DNA of 17,056 nt, from assembly GCA_027343785.1 (NCBI GenBank), contig DAHWKF010000061.1, forward strand, positions 1 to 17,056, given 5' to 3'. This stretch comes from Leptospirillum sp. (lineage in GTDB: Bacteria > Nitrospirota > Leptospirillia > Leptospirillales > Leptospirillaceae). The translations under genes and the position numbers were made by a program. The notes under the pieces were generated by a model. That model worked only from the letters and a program-made list of their open reading frames with translations, searched no databases and was not told the origin of the DNA. Below, in pieces: positions 6,739 to 14,300 of this stretch; positions within the stretch are counted from its first letter, which is position 1, and every line of letters begins with the position of its first letter.

Positions 6739-8127
6739 ATGATCGTGAAAGAAAAAACCGACATGATTGTCATTGGCGCCGGTTCAGCCGGAAGGTATGC
6801 GGCCCGCGCCGCGGCGACCCTCGGAAAAATGGTGACGCTTGTGGAGAAAGGACCCTTCGGAGGTCTGTGCATCCTGAAAGGATGCATGCCCTCCAAGGCT
6901 CTTCTCAAACCGGCCCACGTCTATCATATGATGAAACATCGGCTGGAACCGCTGGGGCTCGGGATTGACGGCACCCCCCGGGTGGACGTTCCGGCAATCG
7001 TCCGGATGAAAAACGCCATGATCCGGGAGATGGCGGAAGACGCCCGGAAGGTGGTCGAACAGACCCAAGGGGTTACCCTCCGGACAGGAAACTTTCGCTT
7101 TACCGGAACCAATGCGGGCATGCTGGACGGTGCACCCATCCTGTTCGACAAGGCCGTTATAGCAACAGGATCCCGGATCCACCTTCCGGCGATTGCAGGG
7201 CTTGAGGCCGACTGGATGATCACTTCGGACGACGTACTGGAGATGGAACGGCTCCCCTCATCGACCCTTGTCCTGGGAGGAGGTCCGGTGGGGCTTGAAC
7301 TGGGACAATATCTTTCCTGCCTTGGGAGTGACGTCACCCTGGTGGACACCAACATGAACTGGCATCCGCACACGGATCCCGAAATAGCCCGGGAATATCT
7401 GGGAGCCCTGGCATCCCGGGGGATGACCATCCATCTGGGCATACGGAACGAACGCTTCGGAATCCAGGAAGGAAAGCCCTTTTTCCAGTTCCAGTCCGGG
7501 GGAAAAAACCACACGGTGTCATTTGAAAAGGTCCTGGTCGCGACCGGACGCCGTCCTGATACGTCCATGCTGGACCTTCAGGCCGCCCAGGTCCATACGA
7601 CAAAGCACGGACAGGTCCAGGTGGATCAGTTTCTCCGGACGTCCAACCACAACATTTTCGCGGCGGGAGATGTCACCGGAATCCTTCCGGTCCTGAACCT
7701 GGCAACGTTCCACGGAGAAATGGCCGGCAGGAACGCCGCCCTTCCGGAACCGGTCCCTGTCCGGGAACCTGTTGTTCCGGTCGCGATTTTTACCGACCCC
7801 GAATATGCCCGGGCAGGGCTGACGGAAACCCAGGCGTCCATGCGAAGGGTTCCCGTGATCACCGGAAGGATTTCCTTCTCCGACCTGGGAAAGGCGATTG
7901 TCTACAGGGAGACGGAGGGAGGTCTCAAGATCATCGCCCACGCAAAAACACGGGAGATCCTGGGGGTGGAGATCTTTGGCGCCGGGGCGTCCGACCTGGT
8001 TCACACGCTCACTGCCGCCATGCATTTTCATGCCACGATCGACCAGTACCAGGAGATGCTGCACATTCACCCGACCTTTTCGGAAATTTTCAAATATCTC
8101 GTGGACGACATGACCGGATCTCTCTGA
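6739..8127 (+). CDS. Class I pyridine nucleotide-disulphide oxidoreductase (Lpd/MerA-like flavoprotein)
   Basis: FAD- and NAD(P)H-dependent disulphide oxidoreductase of the dihydrolipoamide dehydrogenase / mercuric reductase / glutathione reductase family; the product is 462 residues and cytosolic. Visible are the FAD-binding VIGAGSAG (11-18), the redox-active cysteines C44 and C49 in GGLCILKGCMPSK, the NAD(P)-binding LGGGPVG (179-185), the second FAD motif AAGD (308-311) and the C-terminal catalytic pair His444/Glu449 in HPTFSE. All catalytic residues are present, so it should be active. The family norm GGTCxNxGC has Leu in place of Thr and of Asn here. There is no N-terminal lipoyl or HMA domain, and no E1/E2 or mer genes are nearby, so the substrate is unknown. 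It lies 117 bp after the GGDEF-EAL gene on the same strand. The SD is weak; an alternative ATG at 6763 would start directly at the FAD motif. Confidence 0.92.
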   Translation: MIVKEKTDMIVIGAGSAGRYAARAAATLGKMVTLVEKGPFGGLCILKGCMPSKALLKPAHVYHMMKHRLEPLGLGIDGTPRVDVPAIVRMKNAMIREMAEDARKVVEQTQGVTLRTGNFRFTGTNAGMLDGAPILFDKAVIATGSRIHLPAIAGLEADWMITSDDVLEMERLPSSTLVLGGGPVGLELGQYLSCLGSDVTLVDTNMNWHPHTDPEIAREYLGALASRGMTIHLGIRNERFGIQEGKPFFQFQSGGKNHTVSFEKVLVATGRRPDTSMLDLQAAQVHTTKHGQVQVDQFLRTSNHNIFAAGDVTGILPVLNLATFHGEMAGRNAALPEPVPVREPVVPVAIFTDPEYARAGLTETQASMRRVPVITGRISFSDLGKAIVYRETEGGLKIIAHAKTREILGVEIFGAGASDLVHTLTAAMHFHATIDQYQEMLHIHPTFSEIFKYLVDDMTGSL

Positions 8128-8158
8128 ACCGACCGCCCGTTTGATCCCGAACGATCCT

Positions 8159-9103
8159 TTAATATCCTCTGAACTCATATTCCACGAGAGCATATGTCGT
8201 AGGCTGGAGACCGGAGGGTCCATACACGGAAATCCCTTCCCCGATCTCTCCGAGCAATTTGTCGCCAAACGGAAAATAGGCCACCTCCGGTATCAGGGAA
8301 AATCCCCGCATCGTTTGCCCCGATGGGGTCAAAAGGGCACTGTTGAAGTCGAACTGGATCTGGGTCGCCCAGATATTTTCCCATGTTCGTCCGACGCTGG
8401 TCCGGAAGAAGTAATCCGCGACAGCCCCTTCGGAAACGGGCATCTCATAGCCGGTGATACCCTGGAAGTAGACACGATGGTAGCGGAAGGCCCACAGGAC
8501 TTCCGGAGTCAGTTCGTTTCCGACTCCCGGAAAGCTTTGCGTCTGGGGGGTCGGCCACCAGGTCCCCTCCACTTCAAACGAAAGGATGCCCGCCAGTCGG
8601 GAAACATCTGACCCACTCTGGATGGCGACAGCCCGGAGTCCAAGCGTGATGGGGCCAAAAGAGGACATCCCCTGCCCCAGCGGATAGGTCTGAAGAAAAA
8701 CGGGAAAATCGAATTCCCCGCCCAACCAGGAGTTGAACGCAAAATCGAGCTCTCCGGACAAGTCCCATTCGTGTCCGGAGGAAAGGTTGTCCTGATTGAC
8801 AGAATGAATATAAAAAGCGTTTTCGACCCAGGCTTCTTCGATATGCACGCTTCGGACAATGCCCCGGTCGGGATCCAGATAAACCAGGGTATTGCCTCCG
8901 TCGTTTGTCTGTATGGGAGGGGAGCTTGTCACTGTTTCCTGGGGGCTTTCCGAAGGTCCTGCCACCAGAGAAAACGCAGTGTCGGGCATGGAAGGACCCG
9001 GGGAGGGGTCCATTGCGTGGACCGTTGGAGGGTACATCCAGAAAAACGCGCACGACACGATACAATACAGAAAGAACTGACGCAAAAGGCTTTTCAGAAA
9101 CAA
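8159..9103 (-). CDS. Fur-box-controlled outer-membrane beta-barrel-like protein
   Basis: No family is recognised with certainty. The product is 314 residues. The start is a TTG preceded by AAAGGGGG at 4-nt spacing; no ATG lies before the signal sequence. The N-terminus has Lys4 and Arg8, a hydrophobic core FFLYCIVSCAFFW, and VHA at 28-30, which fits a signal peptidase I site. IVSC (15-18) also resembles a lipobox but lies in mid-core. A Pro/Ser-rich linker follows (about 31-70). The remainder alternates polar and hydrophobic residues with many aromatic residues and Gly, and ends in ALVEYEFRGY, as expected of an outer-membrane barrel. The promoter carries a near-consensus Fur site, so iron probably represses it. 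A role in metal or solute passage is possible but inferred. It converges on the flavoprotein gene with only 31 bp between, and no terminator is visible there. Confidence 0.8.
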   Translation of the reverse strand: MFLKSLLRQFFLYCIVSCAFFWMYPPTVHAMDPSPGPSMPDTAFSLVAGPSESPQETVTSSPPIQTNDGGNTLVYLDPDRGIVRSVHIEEAWVENAFYIHSVNQDNLSSGHEWDLSGELDFAFNSWLGGEFDFPVFLQTYPLGQGMSSFGPITLGLRAVAIQSGSDVSRLAGILSFEVEGTWWPTPQTQSFPGVGNELTPEVLWAFRYHRVYFQGITGYEMPVSEGAVADYFFRTSVGRTWENIWATQIQFDFNSALLTPSGQTMRGFSLIPEVAYFPFGDKLLGEIGEGISVYGPSGLQPTTYALVEYEFRGY

Positions 9104-9150
9104 ACGTCCCCCTTTGAAAACCGGAATCAGGATTGAATGAGTGAAACCAT

Positions 9151-9179
9151 ATAATAATGATTCTCATTTTCAAATTCAA
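9151..9179 (-). promoter_or_regulatory. Sigma-70 promoter overlapped by a Fur box
   Basis: On the minus strand TTGAAT (complement of 9174-9179) and TATTAT (complement of 9151-9156) are separated by exactly 17 nt. Bases 9153-9171 read GAAAATGAGAATCATTATT on the minus strand. This matches the 19-bp Fur consensus GATAATGATAATCATTATC at 16 of 19 positions and covers the spacer and most of the -10 box. Fur bound there would block RNA polymerase. Transcription would start near 9144, about 40 nt before the TTG start of the outer-membrane protein. Confidence 0.85.
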
Positions 9180-9209
9180 CCATCCCGATATCCTTTGAAA
9201 AGGGCGTTC

Positions 9210-9869
9210 TTATGGTCCTCCATGGGCGTTCGACATCGCATATGACACAAACGACACCTCATTGGCGACCACCTTCTGCTCGTAGACCAGTTTTCCGACC
9301 CCCTTCCTTCCGCTATATCGACCGATTCCCCTTGCATAATCGCCCCGCTCCAGATCGATATCGTGTCGCAGGATCATCATACCCACACGGACATTCACGG
9401 CGATACCGAAGAGATCTTCCCGCCGGATCGGAATGAGGGAGCCGGAGGTCTGCCGGGCGAAATATCGCTTCCAGAAAGGAAAATGCACCTGAAAAAGACC
9501 GTAGTCTTCCGTTTTGCGGTTCAAGGCCCGGGGATTGAAACCCGATTCTTCCTGGGCAATCGCTACTGCGACATAAGGCGGAATCTTCTCCCGGCGGGAT
9601 TCCAGCAGGATATGGCGCGCAATTTCCCCGCAAAGTTCGGGAGATAATTGTCGGGTGCTGTGGAGGGAGATATATCGGGAAAGCATCCGCACTTTTCCGT
9701 CATCCGGCAACGGGTCGCCCCAGACAGAAGGTGTCATCCCGACGGCAAGAAAAAAAGGAAAAATCATCAGGCAGAGAAATCTCGCTGAATAAAAAGAAAG
9801 GGAGACCCCCTTGTGAAACAGGGGTCTCCCTCGTCTATCATCCGAATCCAGGTCAAAAACCCGCATCAT
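9210..9869 (-). CDS. Lytic transglycosylase-like protein (SLT domain)
   Basis: Predicted periplasmic enzyme cleaving peptidoglycan glycan strands. The product is 219 residues from the first ATG. The SLT-type core is VAVAIAQEESGFNPRALN with the presumed catalytic Glu, then YGLFQVHFPFW in place of the common GLMQ motif, then a helical segment NVRVGMMILR. The hydrophobic stretch FLCLMIFPFFLAVGMTPSVWG serves as signal peptide or anchor. The start is uncertain. The first ATG (9869) lies 9 nt after the Fe-S carrier stop with a poor SD, and a strong terminator hairpin would then lie inside the first 30 codons. Starting at the ATG at 9767 avoids this (185 residues) but leaves a signal peptide without basic residues. 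No secretion, pilus or phage genes are nearby, so it is probably a cell-wall remodelling enzyme. Confidence 0.82.
   Translation of the reverse strand: MMRVFDLDSDDRRGRPLFHKGVSLSFYSARFLCLMIFPFFLAVGMTPSVWGDPLPDDGKVRMLSRYISLHSTRQLSPELCGEIARHILLESRREKIPPYVAVAIAQEESGFNPRALNRKTEDYGLFQVHFPFWKRYFARQTSGSLIPIRREDLFGIAVNVRVGMMILRHDIDLERGDYARGIGRYSGRKGVGKLVYEQKVVANEVSFVSYAMSNAHGGP
9788..9830 (-). terminator. Intrinsic terminator after the Fe-S carrier gene
   Basis: Perfect 10-bp GC-rich stem: GGGAGACCCC (9800-9809) with GGGGTCTCCC (9821-9830), and an 11-nt loop. On the minus strand it is followed by TTTCTTTTTATT (complement of 9788-9799). It lies 48 nt beyond the stop of the A-type Fe-S carrier gene and falls within the 5' end of the longest reading of the lytic transglycosylase gene. 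Confidence 0.85.
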
Positions 9870-9878
9870 CGCCCGACT

Positions 9879-10202
9879 TTAGGTGGAGAAGGAACTCCCG
9901 CACCCGCAGGAAGACTTCGCATTGGGATTCTTGATGGCGAAACCGGAACCGTAAAGATTCTCGACATAGTCGACCTCGGCACCTTCGAGGAGAGGATAGC
10001 TCTGGGCGTCAACAAAAAGCTTCACCCCGCCTTCCTCCACTATCTGGTCCATTTCACCGGGGGCTTCCTCAAACGCCATTCCATACTGGAACCCATGACA
10101 GCCACCACCGGAGACGTAAACGCGAAGGCCATAACCTTTCTTGTTCTCCGACTCCAGATACTCCGAAACTTTTTCTATGGCTTTTTCCGTTAATGTAATC
10201 AT
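9879..10202 (-). CDS. A-type Fe-S cluster carrier (IscA/ErpA/SufA family)
   Basis: Carries or transfers Fe-S clusters to target apoproteins in the cytosol. The product is 107 residues, typical of the family. The three conserved cysteines are present: C35 in SGGGCHGFQYG, and C99 and C101 in SSCGCGSSF. The start is fixed by GGGAGG at 10209-10214, 6 nt before the ATG; an upstream in-frame ATG at 10223 would place this SD inside the coding region. The zinc-ribbon gene ends 17 nt upstream, so the two are very likely one transcript. The strong hairpin at 9788-9830 ends it. The conserved motif pattern resembles ErpA, but the exact subgroup (IscA, SufA or ErpA) is not settled from sequence alone. No isc or suf partners lie in the window. 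Confidence 0.93.
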   Translation of the reverse strand: MITLTEKAIEKVSEYLESENKKGYGLRVYVSGGGCHGFQYGMAFEEAPGEMDQIVEEGGVKLFVDAQSYPLLEGAEVDYVENLYGSGFAIKNPNAKSSCGCGSSFST

Positions 10203-10219
10203 ATGATTCCTCCCTTGGA

Positions 10220-10417
10220 TCAACTATAGGCCATAATCTTCCGATTGCGGCCAACAAGCGGCGCCGGGCGGTTCCGTCGATTCTCCAGGATAACGGAATC
10301 GACAATTTCCCCGCACAGGATACACCGCCAGCCCCTGAAATTCATATACCCGGTGTCATCTCTCAAATCGCTGAATTCCTCTTCAATCATCTCGTTCTGG
10401 CATCGCGGACAATCCAT
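10220..10417 (-). CDS. Small zinc-ribbon protein (two CxxC pairs)
   Basis: The product is 65 residues with CPRC at C3/C6 and CILC at C32/C35, a four-cysteine zinc-ribbon or rubredoxin-like knuckle, followed by a basic C-terminal tail (NRRNRPAPLVGRNRK). I do not recognise a named family. The start is secure: AAGGAGG at 10426-10432 with an 8-nt spacing. A candidate promoter lies about 50 bp upstream. The stop is 17 nt before the Fe-S carrier start, suggesting a two-gene operon. It could bind zinc, iron or nucleic acid; the Fe-S carrier next door is only circumstantial evidence of a role in metal-cluster biogenesis. Confidence 0.82.
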   Translation of the reverse strand: MDCPRCQNEMIEEEFSDLRDDTGYMNFRGWRCILCGEIVDSVILENRRNRPAPLVGRNRKIMAYS

Positions 10418-10460
10418 TCTTCATCCCTCCTTGTCCTCATGGGGATCACCTGGGATCCCG

Positions 10461-10500
10461 TATGCCAATTATATATAGCAATGTTCATGCCAAACGAGTA
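10461..10500 (-). promoter_or_regulatory. Candidate promoter of the zinc-ribbon / Fe-S carrier pair
   Basis: The minus strand holds an AT-rich TGCTATATATAAT, with a perfect TATAAT (complement of 10468-10473) and a TGn just before the overlapping TATATA, as in extended -10 promoters. No -35 element stands at the usual distance; TTGGCA lies only 14 nt away. The start would be near 10461, about 45 nt before the zinc-ribbon ATG. The rest of the gap from 10501 to 10594 shows no further feature. Confidence 0.4.
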
Positions 10501-10594
10501 AAGTCAGCGTTTTTTGTTTCGATGGCCCTCCGGTGATCTTCTGATTGTTCCAGAATGAAACATATCGACTTCCGACTATCCGTTTTGAAACACC

Positions 10595-10720
10595 TTAATG
10601 ACCGTTCATCGCATGGTGGTAGAGGGTGAAACCAAAATACGCGTTGATCAGGATGACCAGGGTTGGCACGAGGATCACCAGGACAAAGAGGACAATCGTC
10701 AACCGCTTTTTCAAATCCAA
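10595..10720 (-). CDS. 41-residue single-TM small membrane protein
   Basis: This short frame begins with TTG, preceded by GGAGG (complement of 10728-10732) at 7-nt spacing, 35 nt after the greA stop. The product starts LDLKKRL and has a strongly hydrophobic helix TIVLFVLVILVPTLVILI, then NAYFGFTLYHHAMNGH. The positive N-terminus predicts an N-in, C-out bitopic inner-membrane protein. Two neighbouring His residues (and a third at the C-terminus) lie on the outer side. I recognise no family. A competing longer frame over the same bases overlaps greA, lacks an SD and reads as low-quality protein, so I prefer this one. A second in-frame TTG at 10714 is possible. It is probably co-transcribed with greA. 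Confidence 0.55.
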   Translation of the reverse strand: MDLKKRLTIVLFVLVILVPTLVILINAYFGFTLYHHAMNGH

Positions 10721-10755
10721 CAGCTTGCCTCCAGATACTCCCGGGATTCTCTCTT

Positions 10756-11238
10756 TCAGCCTGTTTCCTCATAGAGTATTTCCGCAATCGTATATCGGAC
10801 CTCACCTGCCGGAACCCTGATCGTGACGGTCTCACCTTCCGAACGGCCAATCAGCGCCTTTCCCACAGGGGAGTGCACAGATATCCGTCCGGACTTGAGG
10901 TCGGCCTCTTCCTGTCCGACGAGGGTGTAGCATTTCTCTTCCTTCGAGTCTTCGGGCACAAGCCTTACGGTCGCCCCAAACGTGATACGGGAATGATCCT
11001 GGTGTGCCGCGGACACGACGATGGCCGAGGCCAGCTTCGCTTCCAGTTCCTTGATCCGGGAGTTGATGAACCCCTGACGTTCCTTGGCCGCATGGTATTC
11101 CGCATTTTCCGACAGGTCACCATGCGCCCGTGCTTCCGCTATGTCCTGGATATTTTTCGGGCGCTCCACATGTTTGAGCTTTTCAAGCTCTTCCTGAAGC
11201 TTCTCGTACCCTGCCCTTGTCATCGGAAACTGGTTCAT
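10756..11238 (-). CDS. greA: Transcript cleavage/elongation factor GreA
   Basis: Rescues backtracked RNA polymerase by stimulating cleavage of the nascent transcript. The product is 160 residues, the family norm (about 158). The N-terminal coiled coil includes the Gre signature ARAHGDLSENAEYHAAKE, with the tip acidic residues D41 and E44 that coordinate the second Mg in the polymerase active site. The C-terminal FKBP-like domain contains SPVGKALIGRSEGETVTIRVPAGEVRY-type residues near 122-150. The SD is modest (AAGG, about 5 nt before the ATG). It lies 79 bp downstream of carB on the same strand but has its own good promoter overlapping the carB stop, so it can be expressed independently of the pyrimidine genes. 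Confidence 0.97.
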   Translation of the reverse strand: MNQFPMTRAGYEKLQEELEKLKHVERPKNIQDIAEARAHGDLSENAEYHAAKERQGFINSRIKELEAKLASAIVVSAAHQDHSRITFGATVRLVPEDSKEEKCYTLVGQEEADLKSGRISVHSPVGKALIGRSEGETVTIRVPAGEVRYTIAEILYEETG

Positions 11239-11292
11239 GCGATCCTTTTCACCTTCCCTGCACTCTGTTCGCCACCATCAGCGAATGAATTT

Positions 11293-11321
11293 ATTATAAC
11301 CAAAGCACCCGGTCCCCTCAA
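11293..11321 (-). promoter_or_regulatory. Sigma-70 promoter for greA, overlapping the carB stop
   Basis: On the minus strand TTGAGG (complement of 11316-11321), a 17-nt spacer and a perfect TATAAT (complement of 11293-11298). The -35 element overlaps the TGA stop of carB at 11318-11320. Transcription would start near 11286, giving a leader of about 48 nt before greA. A small CCCCT...AGGGG stem also overlaps the stop but has no T-run, so carB shows no clear terminator and read-through into greA is likely. Confidence 0.7.
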
Positions 11322-14300
11322 GGAGAAGGGGCTGTCCGGAAAATTTCCTGCAAGGAATAAACCGGTCCAGGGCGCCCACCGGACAGGTCTGAAGACAACG
11401 CCGAAGAAGCCGCCCGGGCGCCGGCCACCGTCGTATAATAGGGGATGTTCCGGACCAGGGCTTCCCGCCGGATGGAAAGAGAGTCTTTCTGGGCTGTCCT
11501 GCCGGAAACAGTATTGATCACGATCTGGATATCACCGTTCTTGATATGATCCACGATATGGGGACGGCCTTCCTTGACTTTGAGAACCTCTTCGACAGGG
11601 ACCCCTCCTGATACGAGAAACTGCCGTGTCCCTTTCGTCGCGACAAGACGAAATCCCAATGAAACAAGTTCCTTTGCTACCGGCAGGATCGGAGCCTTGT
11701 CCTGATCACTGACGCTGATCAGGACCGTGCCGGCGCGGGGCAGCGTCATCCCGGACGCTTCCTGGGCGTCGAGGAATGCCTTGCCGAACTCCCCTGAAAT
11801 CCCCATCACCTCCCCTGTCGATTTCATTTCCGGTCCCAGAAGCGTATCGACCCCCTGGAATTTGCGGAACGGAAAAACCGCCTCCTTTACGGCGACGAAA
11901 CGGTGAGAGATGTCGGTTTCGTTCAGCCCCAACTCCCGGAGGGTGGATCCGAGAAGGATCCGCATGGCCATTTTGGCCAGTGGGATTCCGATCGACTTGC
12001 TGACGAAGGGGACGGTCCGGGAAGCGCGCGGGTTGACCTCCAGAACATAGACTGTTTCATTTTGAACAGCAAACTGGATGTTCATCAGCCCCCTGACACC
12101 CATCGCCAGTCCCAGCTGGCGTGACTGCTGGCGGATGACAGACAGAACGTTCGCGGAGAGATTCATGGGGGGAAGAAAGCAGGATGAATCGCCGGAATGG
12201 ATGCCGGCTTCCTCGATATGTTCAAGAATGCCCGCCACAAAAACCTCCGACCCGTCGCAGAGCGCGTCCACATCCACCTCCGTGGCCTGCCCGATGAAAG
12301 AGTCGATCAGCAAGGGAAACCTGAAATCCATGTCCTGAATGCGCTTCAGATACTCCTGAAGCCCTTCCTCGTCGTAGAGCACCTCCATGGCCTCTCCGCC
12401 GAGAACGTAGGATGGACGGACAAGGACCGGGAATCCGATCCTTCGAACCTGTTCCGGGGCTTCCCCGATGGCGTGCGCCAATGCGCTGGAAGGCTGTTTC
12501 AGTCCCAGTTCCTCGATCACCGCACGGAATCGTTCCCTGTCTTCCGCCAGATCGGTCATATCCGGAGAAGTTCCAAGAATCGGGATCCCCAGTTCCGCAA
12601 GTTTCCGGGAGAGCTTGAGCGGAGTCTGCCCTCCGAACTGGACAACCACTCCCCTGGGGTTCTCCCGATCCAGAATGGACAGCACATCTTCAATGGCCAG
12701 GGGATCAAAGTGAAGCCGATCGGAAATATCAAAATCTGTCGATACGGTTTCCGGATTGCAGTTGACCATCACGGCTTCTACCCCCGCCTCCCGAAGGGCC
12801 ATGACCCCATGGACGCAGCAGTAGTCGAATTCCACACCCTGGCCGATCCGGTTGGGTCCTGACCCCAGGATGACCACCGGCTTCGGGGAGGTGTCGGCCG
12901 GAGGCATTTCCTCCTCACCCCCGTATGTCCCGTACAGATATGGAGTCCTTGAGGCGAACTCCGCGGCACAGGTATCCACATGGCGGTGGTGTATGACAAC
13001 CCCCCGCCTGAGTCGCATTTCCCTGACCGCCTCTTCCGGATGTCCCAAAAGTCGAGCCAGCATCTGATCCGAGAAACCGTCCTTTTTTGCTTTCAACAGG
13101 AGCTCTTCCGGAAAAAGCGCCAATGGCTCCCCTTTCAGCCGTCCGATCTCCCTTTCCATTTCGATGATTTCCCGGATTTCGCGGAGGAACCAGCCATCGA
13201 TACCTGTCCATTCCCGCACCTGTTCCAGGGAAACGCCCCGCCGGAACACTTCTCCGATCGCATGGATACGATTGTCCAGAGGGGTCTTCAGAATCTGGGC
13301 GATGTCCTCGGGATCAGAAGGAAGCTTGACCGGCATCAGCCCACAAGTGTTGTTTTCCAGGGATCTTAGCGCCTTCTGGAATGCCTCCTTGAAGTTGTGG
13401 CCTATGCCCATTACCTCGCCGACCGACTGCATCTGGGGTCCCAGAACCCGTGAAGCCTGGGGAAACTTCTCAAAATGGAAACGGGGAATCTTGACAACAA
13501 CATAATCCAGAGACGGTTCGAAAGATGCCGGGGTCGTGCCGGTGATGTCGTTCGGGATCTCGTCCAGCGTATAACCGATGGCGACCTTCGTTGCGACGCG
13601 GGCGATCGGAAAACCGGTCGCCTTGGAAGCGAGGGCGGAACTGCGGGAAACCCTCGGATTCATTTCGATCACAACCACCCGGCCGGTATCGGGGTGTACG
13701 GCAAACTGAACGTTCGAACCACCCGTCTCCACTCCGATTTCACGAAGGATGGCGATGGCGGAATTTCTGAGATACTGGTATTCCCGGTCAGGCAATGTCA
13801 TCTGGGGTGCAACGGTAATGCTGTCTCCGGTATGGACTCCCATGGGATCGAGATTTTCGATGGAACAGACAATGATGGCGTTGTCCGCCCGATCCCGGAC
13901 GACCTCCAGTTCAAACTCTTTCCAGCCCAGGAGGGATTCCTCGACCAGAACCTCATGAACAGGACTCATCTCGAGCCCCACGGCCACCCGCTGTTCAAAT
14001 TCCTCGAGGTTGAAGACGACGCCACCGCCGCTACCTCCCAGCGTAAAAGACGGCCGGATCATGATCGGAAAGTTCAGATCATCCAAAGCCTTCCGGGCAT
14101 CGCTCATGGAATGGGCAACAAAACTCACGGGACTGGCAAGGCCGATGGACTCCATCGCCTTTTTAAATAGCCCCCGGTCTTCCGCTTTCCGGATCGTCTC
14201 CACCGACGTGCCGATCAGTTCGATACCCAAACGTTTGAGTATGCCCCTGTCCGACAGCTCGATGGAAAGATTAAGCGCCGTCTGTCCTCCCATCGTCGGA

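Noticed and set aside
8128..8158. Terminator between the convergent flavoprotein and outer-membrane protein genes
   Set aside because: Only 31 bp, with no GC-rich stem followed by T residues on either strand.
7519..8268. Minus-strand open frame of 249 codons opposite the flavoprotein
   Set aside because: Antisense shadow spanning the end of two real genes; no domain.
10485..10850. Minus-strand 121-codon frame overlapping greA and the small TM gene
   Set aside because: Lacks an SD, overlaps 95 bp of greA and reads as low-complexity charged sequence; the 41-residue hydrophobic frame over the same DNA is better supported.
13475..14170. Plus-strand 231-codon frame antisense to carB
   Set aside because: Mirror of carB codon bias, Gly/Asp/His-rich with no motif.
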